From assembly GCA_028876585.1 (NCBI GenBank), contig JAGWRL010000309.1, forward strand, positions 1 through 18,314: 18,314 nt of DNA, in the 5' to 3' direction. How positions within the stretch are numbered: position 1 is the stretch's first letter; each line of letters starts with the position of its first letter. Positions 7,304 through 17,842 of this stretch are shown one piece after another. The stretch is from Pseudomonadota bacterium. Lineage in GTDB: Bacteria > Pseudomonadota > Alphaproteobacteria > Rhizobiales > Beijerinckiaceae. The notes beneath the pieces are model-generated. The model did not search any database and was not told where the DNA came from. It saw nothing but the letters and a program-made list of their open reading frames with translations. The translations under genes were made by a program, and so were the position numbers.

Positions 7304-8731
7304 ATGTATTCCTTGAAATCGAAGTGGCTGGGTGGCGTCCTGTTGACGTCGATCGCCAGCGCCGCCTGGGGCGCGGACCTGCCGACGAAGAAAGACGCCG
7401 CGCCGCCGGGCGCCGCCGGCCGGGCGAGCTGCGTCAGCCCGCAGGATTTCTTCACCACCGATTGCGCGCTGTCCTACTGGGGCGTCACCTTCTACGGCGC
7501 GATCGACGCCGGCGTCGGCTGGGAATCGCACGGCGTGCCACTCAACCGCAACATCATCTCCGGCGTCGAAGAGCTGGTGCAGAAGAACAGCAACCGGCCG
7601 ATGTGGCTCGCCACGCCCGGCGGCTTGAGCCAGTCCTTCATCGGCGTGAAGGCCAAGGAGGAGTTTGCGCCGAACTGGAATTTCATCGCCGACCTCAGCT
7701 TCGGCTTCGACCCCTACACCCTGTCGGCCGCCAACGGCCCGATGTCGTTCATGGACAATTACGGCCGTCCGCTGGCGAATCAGACCTCGAACGCCGATTC
7801 GAGCCGCGCCGGCCAGTTCTACAACGGCATGGGCTTCGTCGGCGTCAGCAACCCGACCTTCGGCACGTTGACCGTCGGCCGGCAGAACTCGCTGTCGCTC
7901 GACGGCGTGATCGAATACGATCCGATGGGAGCCGCCTACGCCTTCTCGGTGATCGGCTGGTCGGGCCTGGCGGCCGGCGGCGGCGACACCGAGGACGCGC
8001 GCGTGACCTCGGCGGTCAAATACCGCAACATGATCGGCAACATCCGCGTCGCCGCGCTGGCGCAAATCGGCGGCTATGACTTCAACAACGGCGCGCAGGC
8101 GGTCTACGAGGGCCAGCTCGGCGGCGATTTCAGCCTCGGCGCCTATGGCGGCCTGTCGATTGACGGCATCCTGAGCTTCGACAAAGGCGCGGTCGCCTCC
8201 GGCATCTCCAAACTGCCGAACACGATCGCCGCGACGATTTCCGACGATCGCAGCCTGATGCTGGTGGGCAAGTGGAGCTACGAACGCTTCAAGCTGCTGG
8301 GCGGCTACGAGCTGATCCAATTCCAGAACCCATCCAATCCGCAGCTCAGCAATTTCACCGACATTTCTGGCGTCAATGTGATCTATAACGGGGTCGGCGG
8401 AAATATTAACAACGTCGCCTATAACAATACGCGCACGCAGCAAGTGTTCTGGATCGGCGGCAGGTACAAAATCAGCGATACGCTCGATTCCGGCCTCGCC
8501 TATTATCATTACTATCAGAGCAGCTTCGCCAAGGTCGCCTGTTCCAATAGCTCATCCCCGGCCTGCGCCGGGACGCTCGACGCGGTGTCGTTCGACCTCG
8601 ACTGGCAATTCGCCAAGAAATTCGACACTTACGCCGGCGTGATGTTCTCGCAGGTGAACAACGGCCTGTCGAGCGGCTACCTGCACACCCAGAATCTCGC
8701 ACCGACCGCGGGTCTGCGCATGCGCTTCTGA
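7304..8731 (+). CDS. Outer-membrane porin
   Basis: General diffusion porin expected to form a trimeric beta barrel in the outer membrane. The 475-residue product starts with a Sec signal (likely cut after AAWGA near residue 24), followed by a short Pro/Lys linker. It then has the barrel pattern of alternating hydrophobic residues: WGVTFYGAIDAGVGWESHG, a first-loop segment, QSFIGVKAKEEF, FVGVSNPTFGTLTVGRQNS, and the end LAPTAGLRMRF with the terminal Phe recognised by the BAM machinery. The GxxxxGxxxVGRQ block resembles Gram-negative porins of the OmpC-like group more than the Porin_2 family usual in rhizobia. Cys pairs at 43/54 and in a late loop (VACSNSSSPACAG) could form disulfides. It stands alone between gor and a convergent gene. 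The substrate cannot be inferred. Confidence 0.88.
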   Translation: MYSLKSKWLGGVLLTSIASAAWGADLPTKKDAAPPGAAGRASCVSPQDFFTTDCALSYWGVTFYGAIDAGVGWESHGVPLNRNIISGVEELVQKNSNRPMWLATPGGLSQSFIGVKAKEEFAPNWNFIADLSFGFDPYTLSAANGPMSFMDNYGRPLANQTSNADSSRAGQFYNGMGFVGVSNPTFGTLTVGRQNSLSLDGVIEYDPMGAAYAFSVIGWSGLAAGGGDTEDARVTSAVKYRNMIGNIRVAALAQIGGYDFNNGAQAVYEGQLGGDFSLGAYGGLSIDGILSFDKGAVASGISKLPNTIAATISDDRSLMLVGKWSYERFKLLGGYELIQFQNPSNPQLSNFTDISGVNVIYNGVGGNINNVAYNNTRTQQVFWIGGRYKISDTLDSGLAYYHYYQSSFAKVACSNSSSPACAGTLDAVSFDLDWQFAKKFDTYAGVMFSQVNNGLSSGYLHTQNLAPTAGLRMRF

Positions 8732-8733
8732 CC

Positions 8734-8745
8734 GCGCCGGGGCGC
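8734..8745. other. Short palindrome between convergent genes
   Basis: GCGCC-GG-GGCGC fills nearly all of the 14 bases between the porin stop and the stop of the convergent small gene. It may act as a small bidirectional termination or processing hairpin, but has no T tract and a very tight loop. Confidence 0.3.
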
Positions 8746-9078
8746 TCAGTTGCCACAAATCATCGCGGCTTCGACTTTGATGATCTGGCGATGCGCGAGC
8801 CGGAAGCCGAACGCGCTGGTCCAGGCGCCCGGGGGGATCGGGTTTCCCGCCTGATCGAGATAGCGGATCGAGACGATCCGGTGCTCGGCGAGCGCGTTCG
8901 CGAGGACCGATTCGACGTGACCGCTTTCGCACATGAAATTGCGCTCGCTGTCCTCCGGCGCAATCTGGAACACCCGCACCCTCGACGCGGACGCCGGGGC
9001 GTCGTCAGCCGCGCGGGCGCCCGCGCCGGCGCAAACGAGGGCGAGGCAGGCCGAAGCGGCGAAGAATTTGCTGGTCAT
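8746..9078 (-). CDS. Small secreted protein of unknown function
   Basis: I do not recognise this 110-residue product. It has a clear signal peptide (MTSKFFAASACLALVCAGAGARA, likely cut after residue 23) and an 87-residue mature part. That part has exactly two cysteines, C50 (NFMCESGH) and C108 (MICGN, three residues from the end), which could form one disulfide in the periplasm. The mature part alternates strands and loops (VRVFQIA, RIVSIRYLDQAG, AFGFRLAHRQIIKVEAAMI) and has no membrane segment. A GGAAAG ribosome site precedes the ATG on this strand. It lies downstream of alr on the same strand, 148 bases away, with inverted repeats in the gap, and converges on the porin. Signal peptide, ribosome site and tight packing argue that it is real. 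Confidence 0.65.
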   Translation of the reverse strand: MTSKFFAASACLALVCAGAGARAADDAPASASRVRVFQIAPEDSERNFMCESGHVESVLANALAEHRIVSIRYLDQAGNPIPPGAWTSAFGFRLAHRQIIKVEAAMICGN

Positions 9079-9094
9079 GAACTTTCCAACTCAA

Positions 9095-9167
9095 GATTCG
9101 GCCGGTTGGCGCGGCGGGAAGGCGGCGCGCCAAAACCCGGCCTCCGGCGCAAAACTCTAGCCGAATC
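9095..9167 (-). other. Nested inverted repeats in the leader of the small secreted protein gene
   Basis: An outer pair GATTCGGC (9095-9102) / GCCGAATC (9160-9167) encloses an inner pair TTGGCGCG (9106-9113) / CGCGCCAA (9126-9133). Both are perfect 8-bp arms. On the minus strand they lie in the gap after alr and end 17 bases before the next start codon. No T tract follows. It could be an mRNA leader structure or an intergenic repeat. Confidence 0.45.
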
Positions 9168-9226
9168 GCCGCTGTGAGATAAGACGTCCCGATTCAGACA
9201 TTCGTGAATTGATGTGTGCAAGGCGT

Positions 9227-10315
9227 TCAGCGGTCGGGCGAAACCGGGTCGCCGCTTCGCACGATCCGCTCGTAACGCGCCCCGAGCCCCGTCAGCACCT
9301 GATAGCCGATCGTGCCGGACTTGGCGGCGAAGGTGTCGAGCGCCGCCGTCGCGCCGAAAAACTCCGCCCGTGTGCCCGGACCCACCGCGGAATCGGGGAG
9401 ATAGGTGACGTCGGCGATGCAGAGGTCCATCGACATGCGCCCGACCAGCGGGCACATCCGGCCGGCGATCCGCACTTCCGGGCCGGGCGCGGCGTCGGTC
9501 GCCCCGGCGCCGAACGGCAGGCCGTCGGCGTAGCCCGCCAGCAGCGTCGCCAGCTTGGTGCGCCGCCGCGCGGTCCAGCGGCCATTGTAGCCCGCCGTCT
9601 CGCCCGGCTCGATCCAGCGCGTCTGCTGCACCGCGACTTCGAGCGTCGCCACCGCGCGCATCGGGTTTTCCCGCCCCGGCGTCGGATTGCCGCCATAGAG
9701 CGCGTAACCCGGCCGGGCGAGATCGTAATGCGGCCGCGCCGGCAGGAACAGGCCGGAGGAATTGGCGAGCGAGGCCGGCACGCCGGGAAACAAAGCCCGC
9801 GCCCGCTCGAACGCGGCGATCTGGCGCGCGTTGACGGGATCGTCCGGGTTCTCGGCGGAGACGAAATGGCTCATCAGCAGCGCCGCGCCGCCCATTTTGG
9901 CGGGGTCGAGCTCGGAGGGCGCAAAGCCCAGCCGGTTCATGCCGGTGTCGACATGCAGCGCGAACGGCAGCGAACGGTCCCAGCGCGCCAGTTCGCCCGC
10001 CGAGCCGATCACCGGCGCGAGCGCGGCGGCGGCGTAATCCCCGACCTCCGCGCCGGCCTCAAAGCCGTTGAGCACGAAGATGCGCGCCTCGCGCCCCAGC
10101 GCCGCGCGCGCCCGCACGCCCTCGCCGGCATGGGCGACGAAGAAGATGCGGCAGCCGGCCTTGAACAAAGCGGCGGCGGCGAGTTCGACGCCAAGCCCGT
10201 AACCGTTGGCCTTGACGACGGCGGCGCAGGCGGAGGGCGCCGTCTCGCGCGCGAGGCGGCGCCAATTGTCGCGCAGCGCGTCGAGGTCGATCGTCAAACG
10301 GCCCGGCGGATGCAT
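9227..10315 (-). CDS. alr: Alanine racemase
   Basis: PLP enzyme converting L- to D-alanine for peptidoglycan synthesis, in the cytoplasm. The 362-residue product starts with the usual LTIDLDALRDNWRRL, then the PLP-lysine motif VVKANGYGLG with K35. It continues with HVDTGMNRLGF, the PLP phosphate region (SSG, RPGYALYGGNP), the second catalytic base Y243 in AGYNGRW, LAGYADGLPF and VGRMSMDLCIADVT. Length and order are normal for the family. A GGGAG ribosome site lies about 10 bases before the ATG on this strand. It is transcribed away from leuD, sharing a 99-base divergent region with it. Whether this is the biosynthetic or a catabolic isozyme cannot be told; no D-amino acid dehydrogenase lies beside it. 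Confidence 0.94.
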   Translation of the reverse strand: MHPPGRLTIDLDALRDNWRRLARETAPSACAAVVKANGYGLGVELAAAALFKAGCRIFFVAHAGEGVRARAALGREARIFVLNGFEAGAEVGDYAAAALAPVIGSAGELARWDRSLPFALHVDTGMNRLGFAPSELDPAKMGGAALLMSHFVSAENPDDPVNARQIAAFERARALFPGVPASLANSSGLFLPARPHYDLARPGYALYGGNPTPGRENPMRAVATLEVAVQQTRWIEPGETAGYNGRWTARRRTKLATLLAGYADGLPFGAGATDAAPGPEVRIAGRMCPLVGRMSMDLCIADVTYLPDSAVGPGTRAEFFGATAALDTFAAKSGTIGYQVLTGLGARYERIVRSGDPVSPDR

Positions 10316-10344
10316 GAGTGGAAATCTCCCGGGTCAAAACTCCC

Positions 10345-10369
10345 CGCGCGGCCGTTTGCCGGCCTCGCG
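10345..10369. other. Inverted repeat in the alr-leuD divergent promoter region
   Basis: CGCG-C-GGCCG (10345-10354), loop TTTGC, CGGCC-T-CGCG (10360-10369): a 9-bp stem with one mismatch, about midway between the two divergent genes. It may be a regulator site or part of the leuD leader. No promoter hexamers near it are clear enough to call. Confidence 0.35.
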
Positions 10370-10414
10370 CGCCTTTGCTAAAGCGGTCCCCTACCAGTTT
10401 GGCGGTGAACGCGC

Positions 10415-11020
10415 ATGCAGAAATTCGAAACCTTGACCGGCGTCGCGGCGCCGTTGGCGATCGACAATATCGACACCGATATGATCATCCCCAAGCAATA
10501 TCTCAAAACGATCAAGCGCACCGGCCTCGGCGCCGGCCTGTTCTCGGAGATGCGCTATAACGACGACGGCTCGCCGAACCCGGATTTCGTGCTCAACAAG
10601 CCCGCCTACAAGAAGGCGCAGATCCTCGTCGCCGGCGACAATTTCGGCTGCGGCTCCTCGCGCGAACACGCGCCCTGGGCGCTGCTCGATTTCGGCATCC
10701 GCTGCGTGATCTCGACCGATTTCGCCGACATTTTCTACAACAACTGCTTCAAGAACGGCGTGCTGCCGGTCAAGGTCAGCCCGGACGACCTCGTCAAGCT
10801 GATGGACGACGCGCAGCGCGGCGCCAACGCGACGCTGACCGTCGATCTGCCGGCGCAGGAGATTCGCGGCCCTGACGGCGGCGTGGTGAAGTTCGAACTC
10901 GACCCGTTCCGCAAGAAATGCCTGCTCGAAGGGCTCGACGACATCGGCCTGACGCTGGTCGAGGCGCCGGCGATCCAGGGCTACGAGACAAAGACCAAAG
11001 CCGCGCATCCCTGGCTGTGA
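10415..11020 (+). CDS. leuD: 3-isopropylmalate dehydratase small subunit
   Basis: Small subunit of isopropylmalate isomerase in leucine synthesis; it pairs with the iron-sulfur large subunit LeuC, which is not in this window. The 201 residues carry the LeuD signatures: [16 protein letters not shown] near the N-terminus, [17 protein letters not shown] (residues about 73-89), [17 protein letters not shown], and the C-terminal [19 protein letters not shown]. The length is typical of the bacterial long form (about 200). In many alphaproteobacteria leuD neighbours leuB; here it is followed by rpsT. The ribosome site before ATG 10415 (GGTGAA) is weak. Confidence 0.95.
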   Translation: MQKFETLTGVAAPLAIDNIDTDMIIPKQYLKTIKRTGLGAGLFSEMRYNDDGSPNPDFVLNKPAYKKAQILVAGDNFGCGSSREHAPWALLDFGIRCVISTDFADIFYNNCFKNGVLPVKVSPDDLVKLMDDAQRGANATLTVDLPAQEIRGPDGGVVKFELDPFRKKCLLEGLDDIGLTLVEAPAIQGYETKTKAAHPWL

Positions 11021-11035
11021 TTAAGCGGTAGTGGA

Positions 11036-11064
11036 TTGACGAAAACGGCGATCTGGCCTAAAGC
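11036..11064 (+). promoter_or_regulatory. rpsT: Possible rpsT promoter
   Basis: TTGACG (11036-11041), 17-base gap, TAAAGC (11059-11064), just after leuD. The -35 is good and the -10 fair. A promoter here fits the need to express a ribosomal protein apart from leuD, and would give a leader of about 70 bases. Confidence 0.45.
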
Positions 11065-11087
11065 CGCGCCCGAAAAGGCTGGGCGCG
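11065..11087 (+). other. Hairpin in the leuD-rpsT gap
   Basis: Perfect 7-bp stem CGCGCCC (11065-11071) / GGGCGCG (11081-11087) with a 9-base loop GAAAAGGCT. It lies at the start of the presumed rpsT leader. It may end leuD messages or take part in S20 control of its own translation, which is known in E. coli. No T tract follows. Confidence 0.4.
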
Positions 11088-11142
11088 TCCCGGCCTGATG
11101 TGTTTTGGCGCGGCCCACCCCGCGCGTACGAGGACTGGAAAT

Positions 11143-11409
11143 ATGGCGAATACGAAGTCGGCGCAAAAGGCTGTCCGCAAGATCGCGCGCCGCACGGCCG
11201 TCAACAAGATGCGTCGCAGCGAGATGCGCACCTATGTCCGCAAGGTCGAGGCGGCGCTCGACGCCAAGGACGCCGGCGGCGCCGCCGAGGCGATGAAGTC
11301 GGCCGAGCCGTTGCTCGCCCGCGCCGGCCAGAAGGGCATCGTCCACAAGAACGCCGCCGCGCGCAAAATCGCCCGCCTGACCAAGCGCGTCAAGGCGCTC
11401 GCGAGCTAA
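11143..11409 (+). CDS. rpsT: 30S ribosomal protein S20 (bS20)
   Basis: Primary 16S rRNA-binding protein of the small ribosomal subunit. The 88-residue product ([18 protein letters not shown]...) is highly basic and helical, with the family's N-terminal [11 protein letters not shown] and C-terminal [23 protein letters not shown]. The length is the family norm. ATG 11143 is chosen over an upstream ATG at 11098 because it gives the conserved N-terminus and has a GAGGA ribosome site. In many Hyphomicrobiales rpsT lies just upstream of dnaA near the replication origin; here it is followed by a DUF3297 gene and tRNA-Trp instead. Confidence 0.96.
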   Translation: MANTKSAQKAVRKIARRTAVNKMRRSEMRTYVRKVEAALDAKDAGGAAEAMKSAEPLLARAGQKGIVHKNAAARKIARLTKRVKALAS

Positions 11410-11410
11410 G

Positions 11411-11662
11411 TTGTCGGACCTGCCTCCCGATCGGCTCTGCATCGATCCCGCCAGCCCGTTTTACGACGAGGCGGCGCTGACGCGTGGCGTCGGCATCCGC
11501 TTCAAGGGCAAGGAGCGGTTCGACGTCGAGGAATATTGCCGCAGCGAGGGCTGGATTCGCGCGCCGATCGGCAAGACGCGCGATCGCAAGGGCAATCCGC
11601 TCACGGTCAAGCTGACCGGCGAAGTCGACGCCTTTTTTACGAGCCCGCCCGTCAGCGAATAG
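11411..11662 (+). CDS. DUF3297 family protein
   Basis: The 83 residues match DUF3297 over the full length: LPPDRLCIDPASPFYDE, VGIRFKGKERFDVEEYCRSEGWIR and DRKGNPLTVKLTGEVDAFF. The family is made of small cytosolic proteins, common in Proteobacteria, with no known function that I can name. It starts with TTG one base after the rpsT stop, so its translation is probably coupled to rpsT. The family's MSDxxPDRL N-terminus supports the TTG start. One conserved cysteine lies in EEYC. Confidence 0.87.
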   Translation: MSDLPPDRLCIDPASPFYDEAALTRGVGIRFKGKERFDVEEYCRSEGWIRAPIGKTRDRKGNPLTVKLTGEVDAFFTSPPVSE

Positions 11663-11755
11663 CGCCGAGGCTTGCGCGGACCCTTTTGACTTTGCCTCGC
11701 CCGGCGCCGTCCGCGTTTTGGCCGGACCCGTCCCGGCGCCATTGATGCGCGACCT

Positions 11756-11776
11756 CGCTAGAGCGCGGATCTAGCG
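11756..11776. other. Inverted repeat between the DUF3297 gene and tRNA-Trp
   Basis: Perfect CGCTAGA / TCTAGCG arms with a 7-base loop in the gap between the convergent rpsT-DUF3297 genes and the tRNA gene. It could mark the 3' end of either transcript, but neither side has a T tract. The rest of 11663-11828 shows only loose GC-rich repeats (two GGCGCC boxes at about 11703 and 11735) and no gene. Confidence 0.35.
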
Positions 11777-11828
11777 CCCCCCGGACGTTCTCAGGCTGGT
11801 GAAGTTTGGCCGCCTCTGCGGCGCGTCA

Positions 11829-11904
11829 TGGCAGGAGTGGCAGGAATCGAACCTGCAACCCCCGGTTTTGGAGACCGGTGCTCTGCCAATTGAGCTACAC
11901 TCCT
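11829..11904 (-). tRNA. tRNA-Trp (anticodon CCA)
   Basis: On the minus strand the 76 bases fold as a complete cloverleaf: acceptor arm AGGAGTG / CACTCCT, D arm GCTC...GAGC, anticodon arm CCGGT-CTCCAAA-ACCGG with anticodon CCA, T arm GCAGG-TTCGATT-CCTGC, discriminator G and an encoded CCA tail. In many bacteria tRNA-Trp lies before secE-nusG; here the genes beside it are metH, divergent from it, and the convergent rpsT-DUF3297 pair. Confidence 0.97.
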
Positions 11905-11984
11905 AATGCGCGCTCTTCTGCCCCAAGCGCCTGCGCGATGCAAGCCTCTGGATGAGGCCAGGCGCGCCGCGTCCGCATCGGCGC

Positions 11985-12013
11985 TTGCCTATATCGACAT
12001 AAAGATATATTTA
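11985..12013 (+). promoter_or_regulatory. metH: Presumed metH promoter
   Basis: TTGCCT (11985-11990), 17-base gap, TATTTA (12008-12013). This is the only AT-rich stretch between the tRNA gene and metH, and the -10 lies inside the palindrome at 11998-12015. Transcripts would have a leader of about 25 bases, which leaves no room for a SAM riboswitch. Confidence 0.4.
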
Positions 12014-12015
12014 TG
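11998..12015. promoter_or_regulatory. SahR-like operator upstream of metH
   Basis: CATAAA-GATATA-TTTATG has perfect 6-base arms. Outer TATAT boxes at 11990-11994 and 12020-12024 extend the symmetry with spacers of 3 and 4 bases. The site overlaps the presumed -10. AT-rich palindromes of this kind upstream of methionine-cycle genes are known targets of SahR, an ArsR-family repressor that responds to S-adenosylhomocysteine in Proteobacteria. No sahR gene is in the window, so the assignment is by resemblance only. Confidence 0.55.
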
Positions 12016-12044
12016 CGGTTATATACAGCAACCCCTGAGGCGCC

Positions 12045-15764
<3,720 letters not shown>

Positions 15765-15765
15765 C

Positions 15766-17178
15766 TCAGGCCCGCCGGCGCAGGCCGGCGATGGTCGCCG
15801 CGCCGAGGCTCAGCGCGGCGGCGATGCAGATGAGCGACAACGCGAAGGCGTCGCCGATCGCCTCAAGATGGGCGTCGGGGCCGATCCGGCTGAAAAACAG
15901 CCCGCCGATGACGGCGACCGAGATCGCCGCGCCGATCTGCAACGTCGCGTTGACGAGGCCGGAGGCCAGGCCCGACCAGCGCGCGTCGACCCGGTCGATC
16001 ACCGCGCGGATCATCGCCGGCATCGCCGTGCCCTGCCCGACGCCCATCACCAGCAGCACCGGCTCGACGCCGAGGCTGACGCCGCGGTGCACGAGATAGG
16101 CCAGCGCCAGCATGCAAAGCGCCGTCGTCCCCATGCCGGCGGAGGCGGCGAGCGCGCCGAGCCGCGCCGCGGCGAAGCGGGCGAATTGCGAGCCGATCAG
16201 GAAGCCGAGGCCGAACGGCAGGAAGGCGAGGCCCGCCGCGCGCGCGGAATAGCCGAGGCCGAATTCCTCATACATCGGGAAGATGAGGAAGAACGAGGCC
16301 ATCGAATAGAACACCAGCGTCGCCGTCAGGCCGCGCAGCAGGCCGGGCTGGCGAAACGCCTCCGGGTGCACCAGCGGATTGCCGCCGCGCGCCGCCAGCC
16401 GCGTCTCGTAGCGCCAGAACACGGCCGCCAGCACCGGCGTCGCGGCGAGCGAGGCGAAGCTCCACGCCGGCCAGCCCAGTTCGCGGCCCTCGATCAGCGG
16501 CACGACCAGGGCGGACAGGGTCGCGGCGAGCCACAACGCGCCGCCGACGTCGAGCCGCGAATCCTTGCCGCCGCGGCTCTCCGGCAGCCAGAACCACGCC
16601 GCCGGCGCGACAAGCGCGGCCACCGGCAGATTGACCAGAAACACCGCGCGCCAGCCTAGCGCGCTGCCGTCGATCAGCAGGCCCGCGAGAATCTGGCCCA
16701 CGATCGAGGCCGAGCCGATCATGAAGCCGAACAGGCCGAGCGCCTTCGGCCGCTCGGTCGGGGGAAACAGATGATGGATCGAGGCCAGCGCCTGCGGCGC
16801 CAGCACCGCCGCCGCGACGCCCTGCACCAGCCGCCCGGCGACCAGCGCGTTGGGCGACCACGCCAGACCGCACAGAGCGGAAGCGGCGGCGAAGCCGACG
16901 ACGCCGATCAGAAACATGCGCTTGCGGCCGTAGAGGTCGCCGAGCCGGCCGCCGAGGATCAGCAGCACCGCATAGGCCACGGCATAGCCGGACATGACGA
17001 GTTGCAGCGCGGCGGCGGAGGCGTGCAAGTCGCCGCGAATGGAGGGCAGCGCGACATTGACGATGAAGAAATCGAGCGGCGGCAGAAAGGCGCCGACCAG
17101 CAGGATCGACAATGCGGTCCAGCGGCGCGGGTCGGGACGGGCGTGGTCGCGGGCAAGCGACGCTTCGGCGGCGGTCAT
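15766..17178 (-). CDS. MFS drug exporter, DHA2 (EmrB/QacA) type
   Basis: The 470-residue product has 14 hydrophobic segments, the layout of the DHA2 group of proton-driven exporters, in the inner membrane. The first helix region carries the family D-x-x-I-V-N-V-A-L-P pattern (LDFFIVNVALPSIRGDL). Motif A follows helix 2 as GGRLGDLYGRKRMF, and helix 5 carries the antiporter-type glycine-rich motif C region (GFMIGSASIVGQILAGLL). A ribosome site AAAGGA lies 6 bases before the ATG, directly after a palindromic operator. The gene sits 43 bases downstream of a TetR-family gene on the same strand, which suggests substrate-induced expression. The substrate is unknown. No membrane-fusion partner gene is adjacent. 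Confidence 0.88.
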   Translation of the reverse strand: MTAAEASLARDHARPDPRRWTALSILLVGAFLPPLDFFIVNVALPSIRGDLHASAAALQLVMSGYAVAYAVLLILGGRLGDLYGRKRMFLIGVVGFAAASALCGLAWSPNALVAGRLVQGVAAAVLAPQALASIHHLFPPTERPKALGLFGFMIGSASIVGQILAGLLIDGSALGWRAVFLVNLPVAALVAPAAWFWLPESRGGKDSRLDVGGALWLAATLSALVVPLIEGRELGWPAWSFASLAATPVLAAVFWRYETRLAARGGNPLVHPEAFRQPGLLRGLTATLVFYSMASFFLIFPMYEEFGLGYSARAAGLAFLPFGLGFLIGSQFARFAAARLGALAASAGMGTTALCMLALAYLVHRGVSLGVEPVLLVMGVGQGTAMPAMIRAVIDRVDARWSGLASGLVNATLQIGAAISVAVIGGLFFSRIGPDAHLEAIGDAFALSLICIAAALSLGAATIAGLRRRA

Positions 17179-17190
17179 GGCGTGTCCTTT

Positions 17191-17206
17191 GGAACCGTTC
17201 GGTTCC
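17191..17206. promoter_or_regulatory. Likely TetR operator in front of the MFS gene
   Basis: GGAACCG-TT-CGGTTCC, perfect 7-base arms, lies in the 43-base gap between the regulator and exporter genes, 12 bases before the exporter's ATG (reading on the minus strand). It shares GGAAC...GTTCC with the site in the regulator's own promoter, with a spacer one base longer. Confidence 0.65.
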
Positions 17207-17221
17207 CTTTTGAGCGGAAAA

Positions 17222-17836
17222 TCAGGGCGCGCGGGTCAGCGCCAGCATGGCGGCGGCGACGACCTCGCGCAATTCGCCCTCGCCGGCGCCCGTCTTGGCG
17301 ACGAAGCGCAGGCCCTGGATGACGGTTTGCAGATAACGGGCGAGCGTCTGCGGATCGCGGCCGCGGTCGATCACGCCCTCCGCCTGCCCGCGCCGCACGG
17401 CGTCGGCGAGCAAGCTGACCACGCTGGCGTAATAGGCCTCGACCTTGCGCCGCGCCTCGTCGTCGTCGGGCAGCAGTTCCCCGGTCGCGGTCGAGATCAG
17501 GCAACCCTTCTGCCAGCACGCCTGCGCCGAGCTATGCGCGTAATGCAGCAGCGCGGTGCGGACGCCCTCGCGCGCGTTGCCCTGGCCGAGCTTTTCGCGC
17601 AGCCGCTGCAACGCCTCGCGCGCATAGAGATCGAACGCGGCGAAGAACAAGGCGCGTTTGTCGGGGAAGGCTTTGTACAGGCTGCCGCGCGAAAGCCGGG
17701 TGCCTTCGATGAGATCGACCATCGAGGCGCCGTGATAGCCGCGCTGGCGGAACACTTCGAGCGCGTCGCGCACGGCGTCGTCGGGATCGAATTCGCGCGG
17801 CCGCCCGGGGGCGGCGCGAGGGGCGGTTGAGGTCAT
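17222..17836 (-). CDS. TetR/AcrR-family transcriptional repressor
   Basis: DNA-binding regulator, probably of itself and of the downstream exporter. The 204-residue product has the N-terminal TetR helix-turn-helix (about 15-60: DALEVFRQRGYHGASMVDL, then RLSRGSLYKAFPDKRALFFAAF) and a helical ligand domain. The ligand domain has a CWQKGCLIS motif; a GCLxxN/T motif at this place is common in TetR proteins grouped with TetR_C_13-like domains. Two close cysteines there could sense electrophiles, though this is speculation. The start at 17836 gives the usual MTSTAPRAAPGRPREF lead-in; an upstream ATG at 17923 would add 29 unusual residues and run through the promoter and operator. No ribosome site precedes this ATG (see the promoter entry). 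Ligand unknown. Confidence 0.9.
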   Translation of the reverse strand: MTSTAPRAAPGRPREFDPDDAVRDALEVFRQRGYHGASMVDLIEGTRLSRGSLYKAFPDKRALFFAAFDLYAREALQRLREKLGQGNAREGVRTALLHYAHSSAQACWQKGCLISTATGELLPDDDEARRKVEAYYASVVSLLADAVRRGQAEGVIDRGRDPQTLARYLQTVIQGLRFVAKTGAGEGELREVVAAAMLALTRAP

Positions 17837-17842
17837 GCCGGG

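Noticed and set aside
7064..8509. Open frame of 481 codons on the minus strand opposite the porin
   Set aside because: No domain or signal sequence; the porin on the plus strand has a signal peptide, strand pattern and terminal Phe.
9209..10381. Open frame of 390 codons on the plus strand opposite alr
   Set aside because: Shadow of alr, whose K35 and Y243 motifs are clear.
11829..11904. tRNA-Trp as an integration site for a mobile element
   Set aside because: No integrase gene and no repeat of the tRNA 3' end was seen nearby; metH and rpsT on the two sides are core genes.
11905..12044. SAM riboswitch before metH
   Set aside because: The likely promoter is only about 30 bases before the start codon. 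I see no SAM-I or SAM-II type conserved core, only the AT-rich palindrome.
16201..17178. Export operon with membrane-fusion partner (EmrAB-like)
   Set aside because: Neither side of the MFS gene has a periplasmic adaptor gene; only metH and tetR are adjacent.
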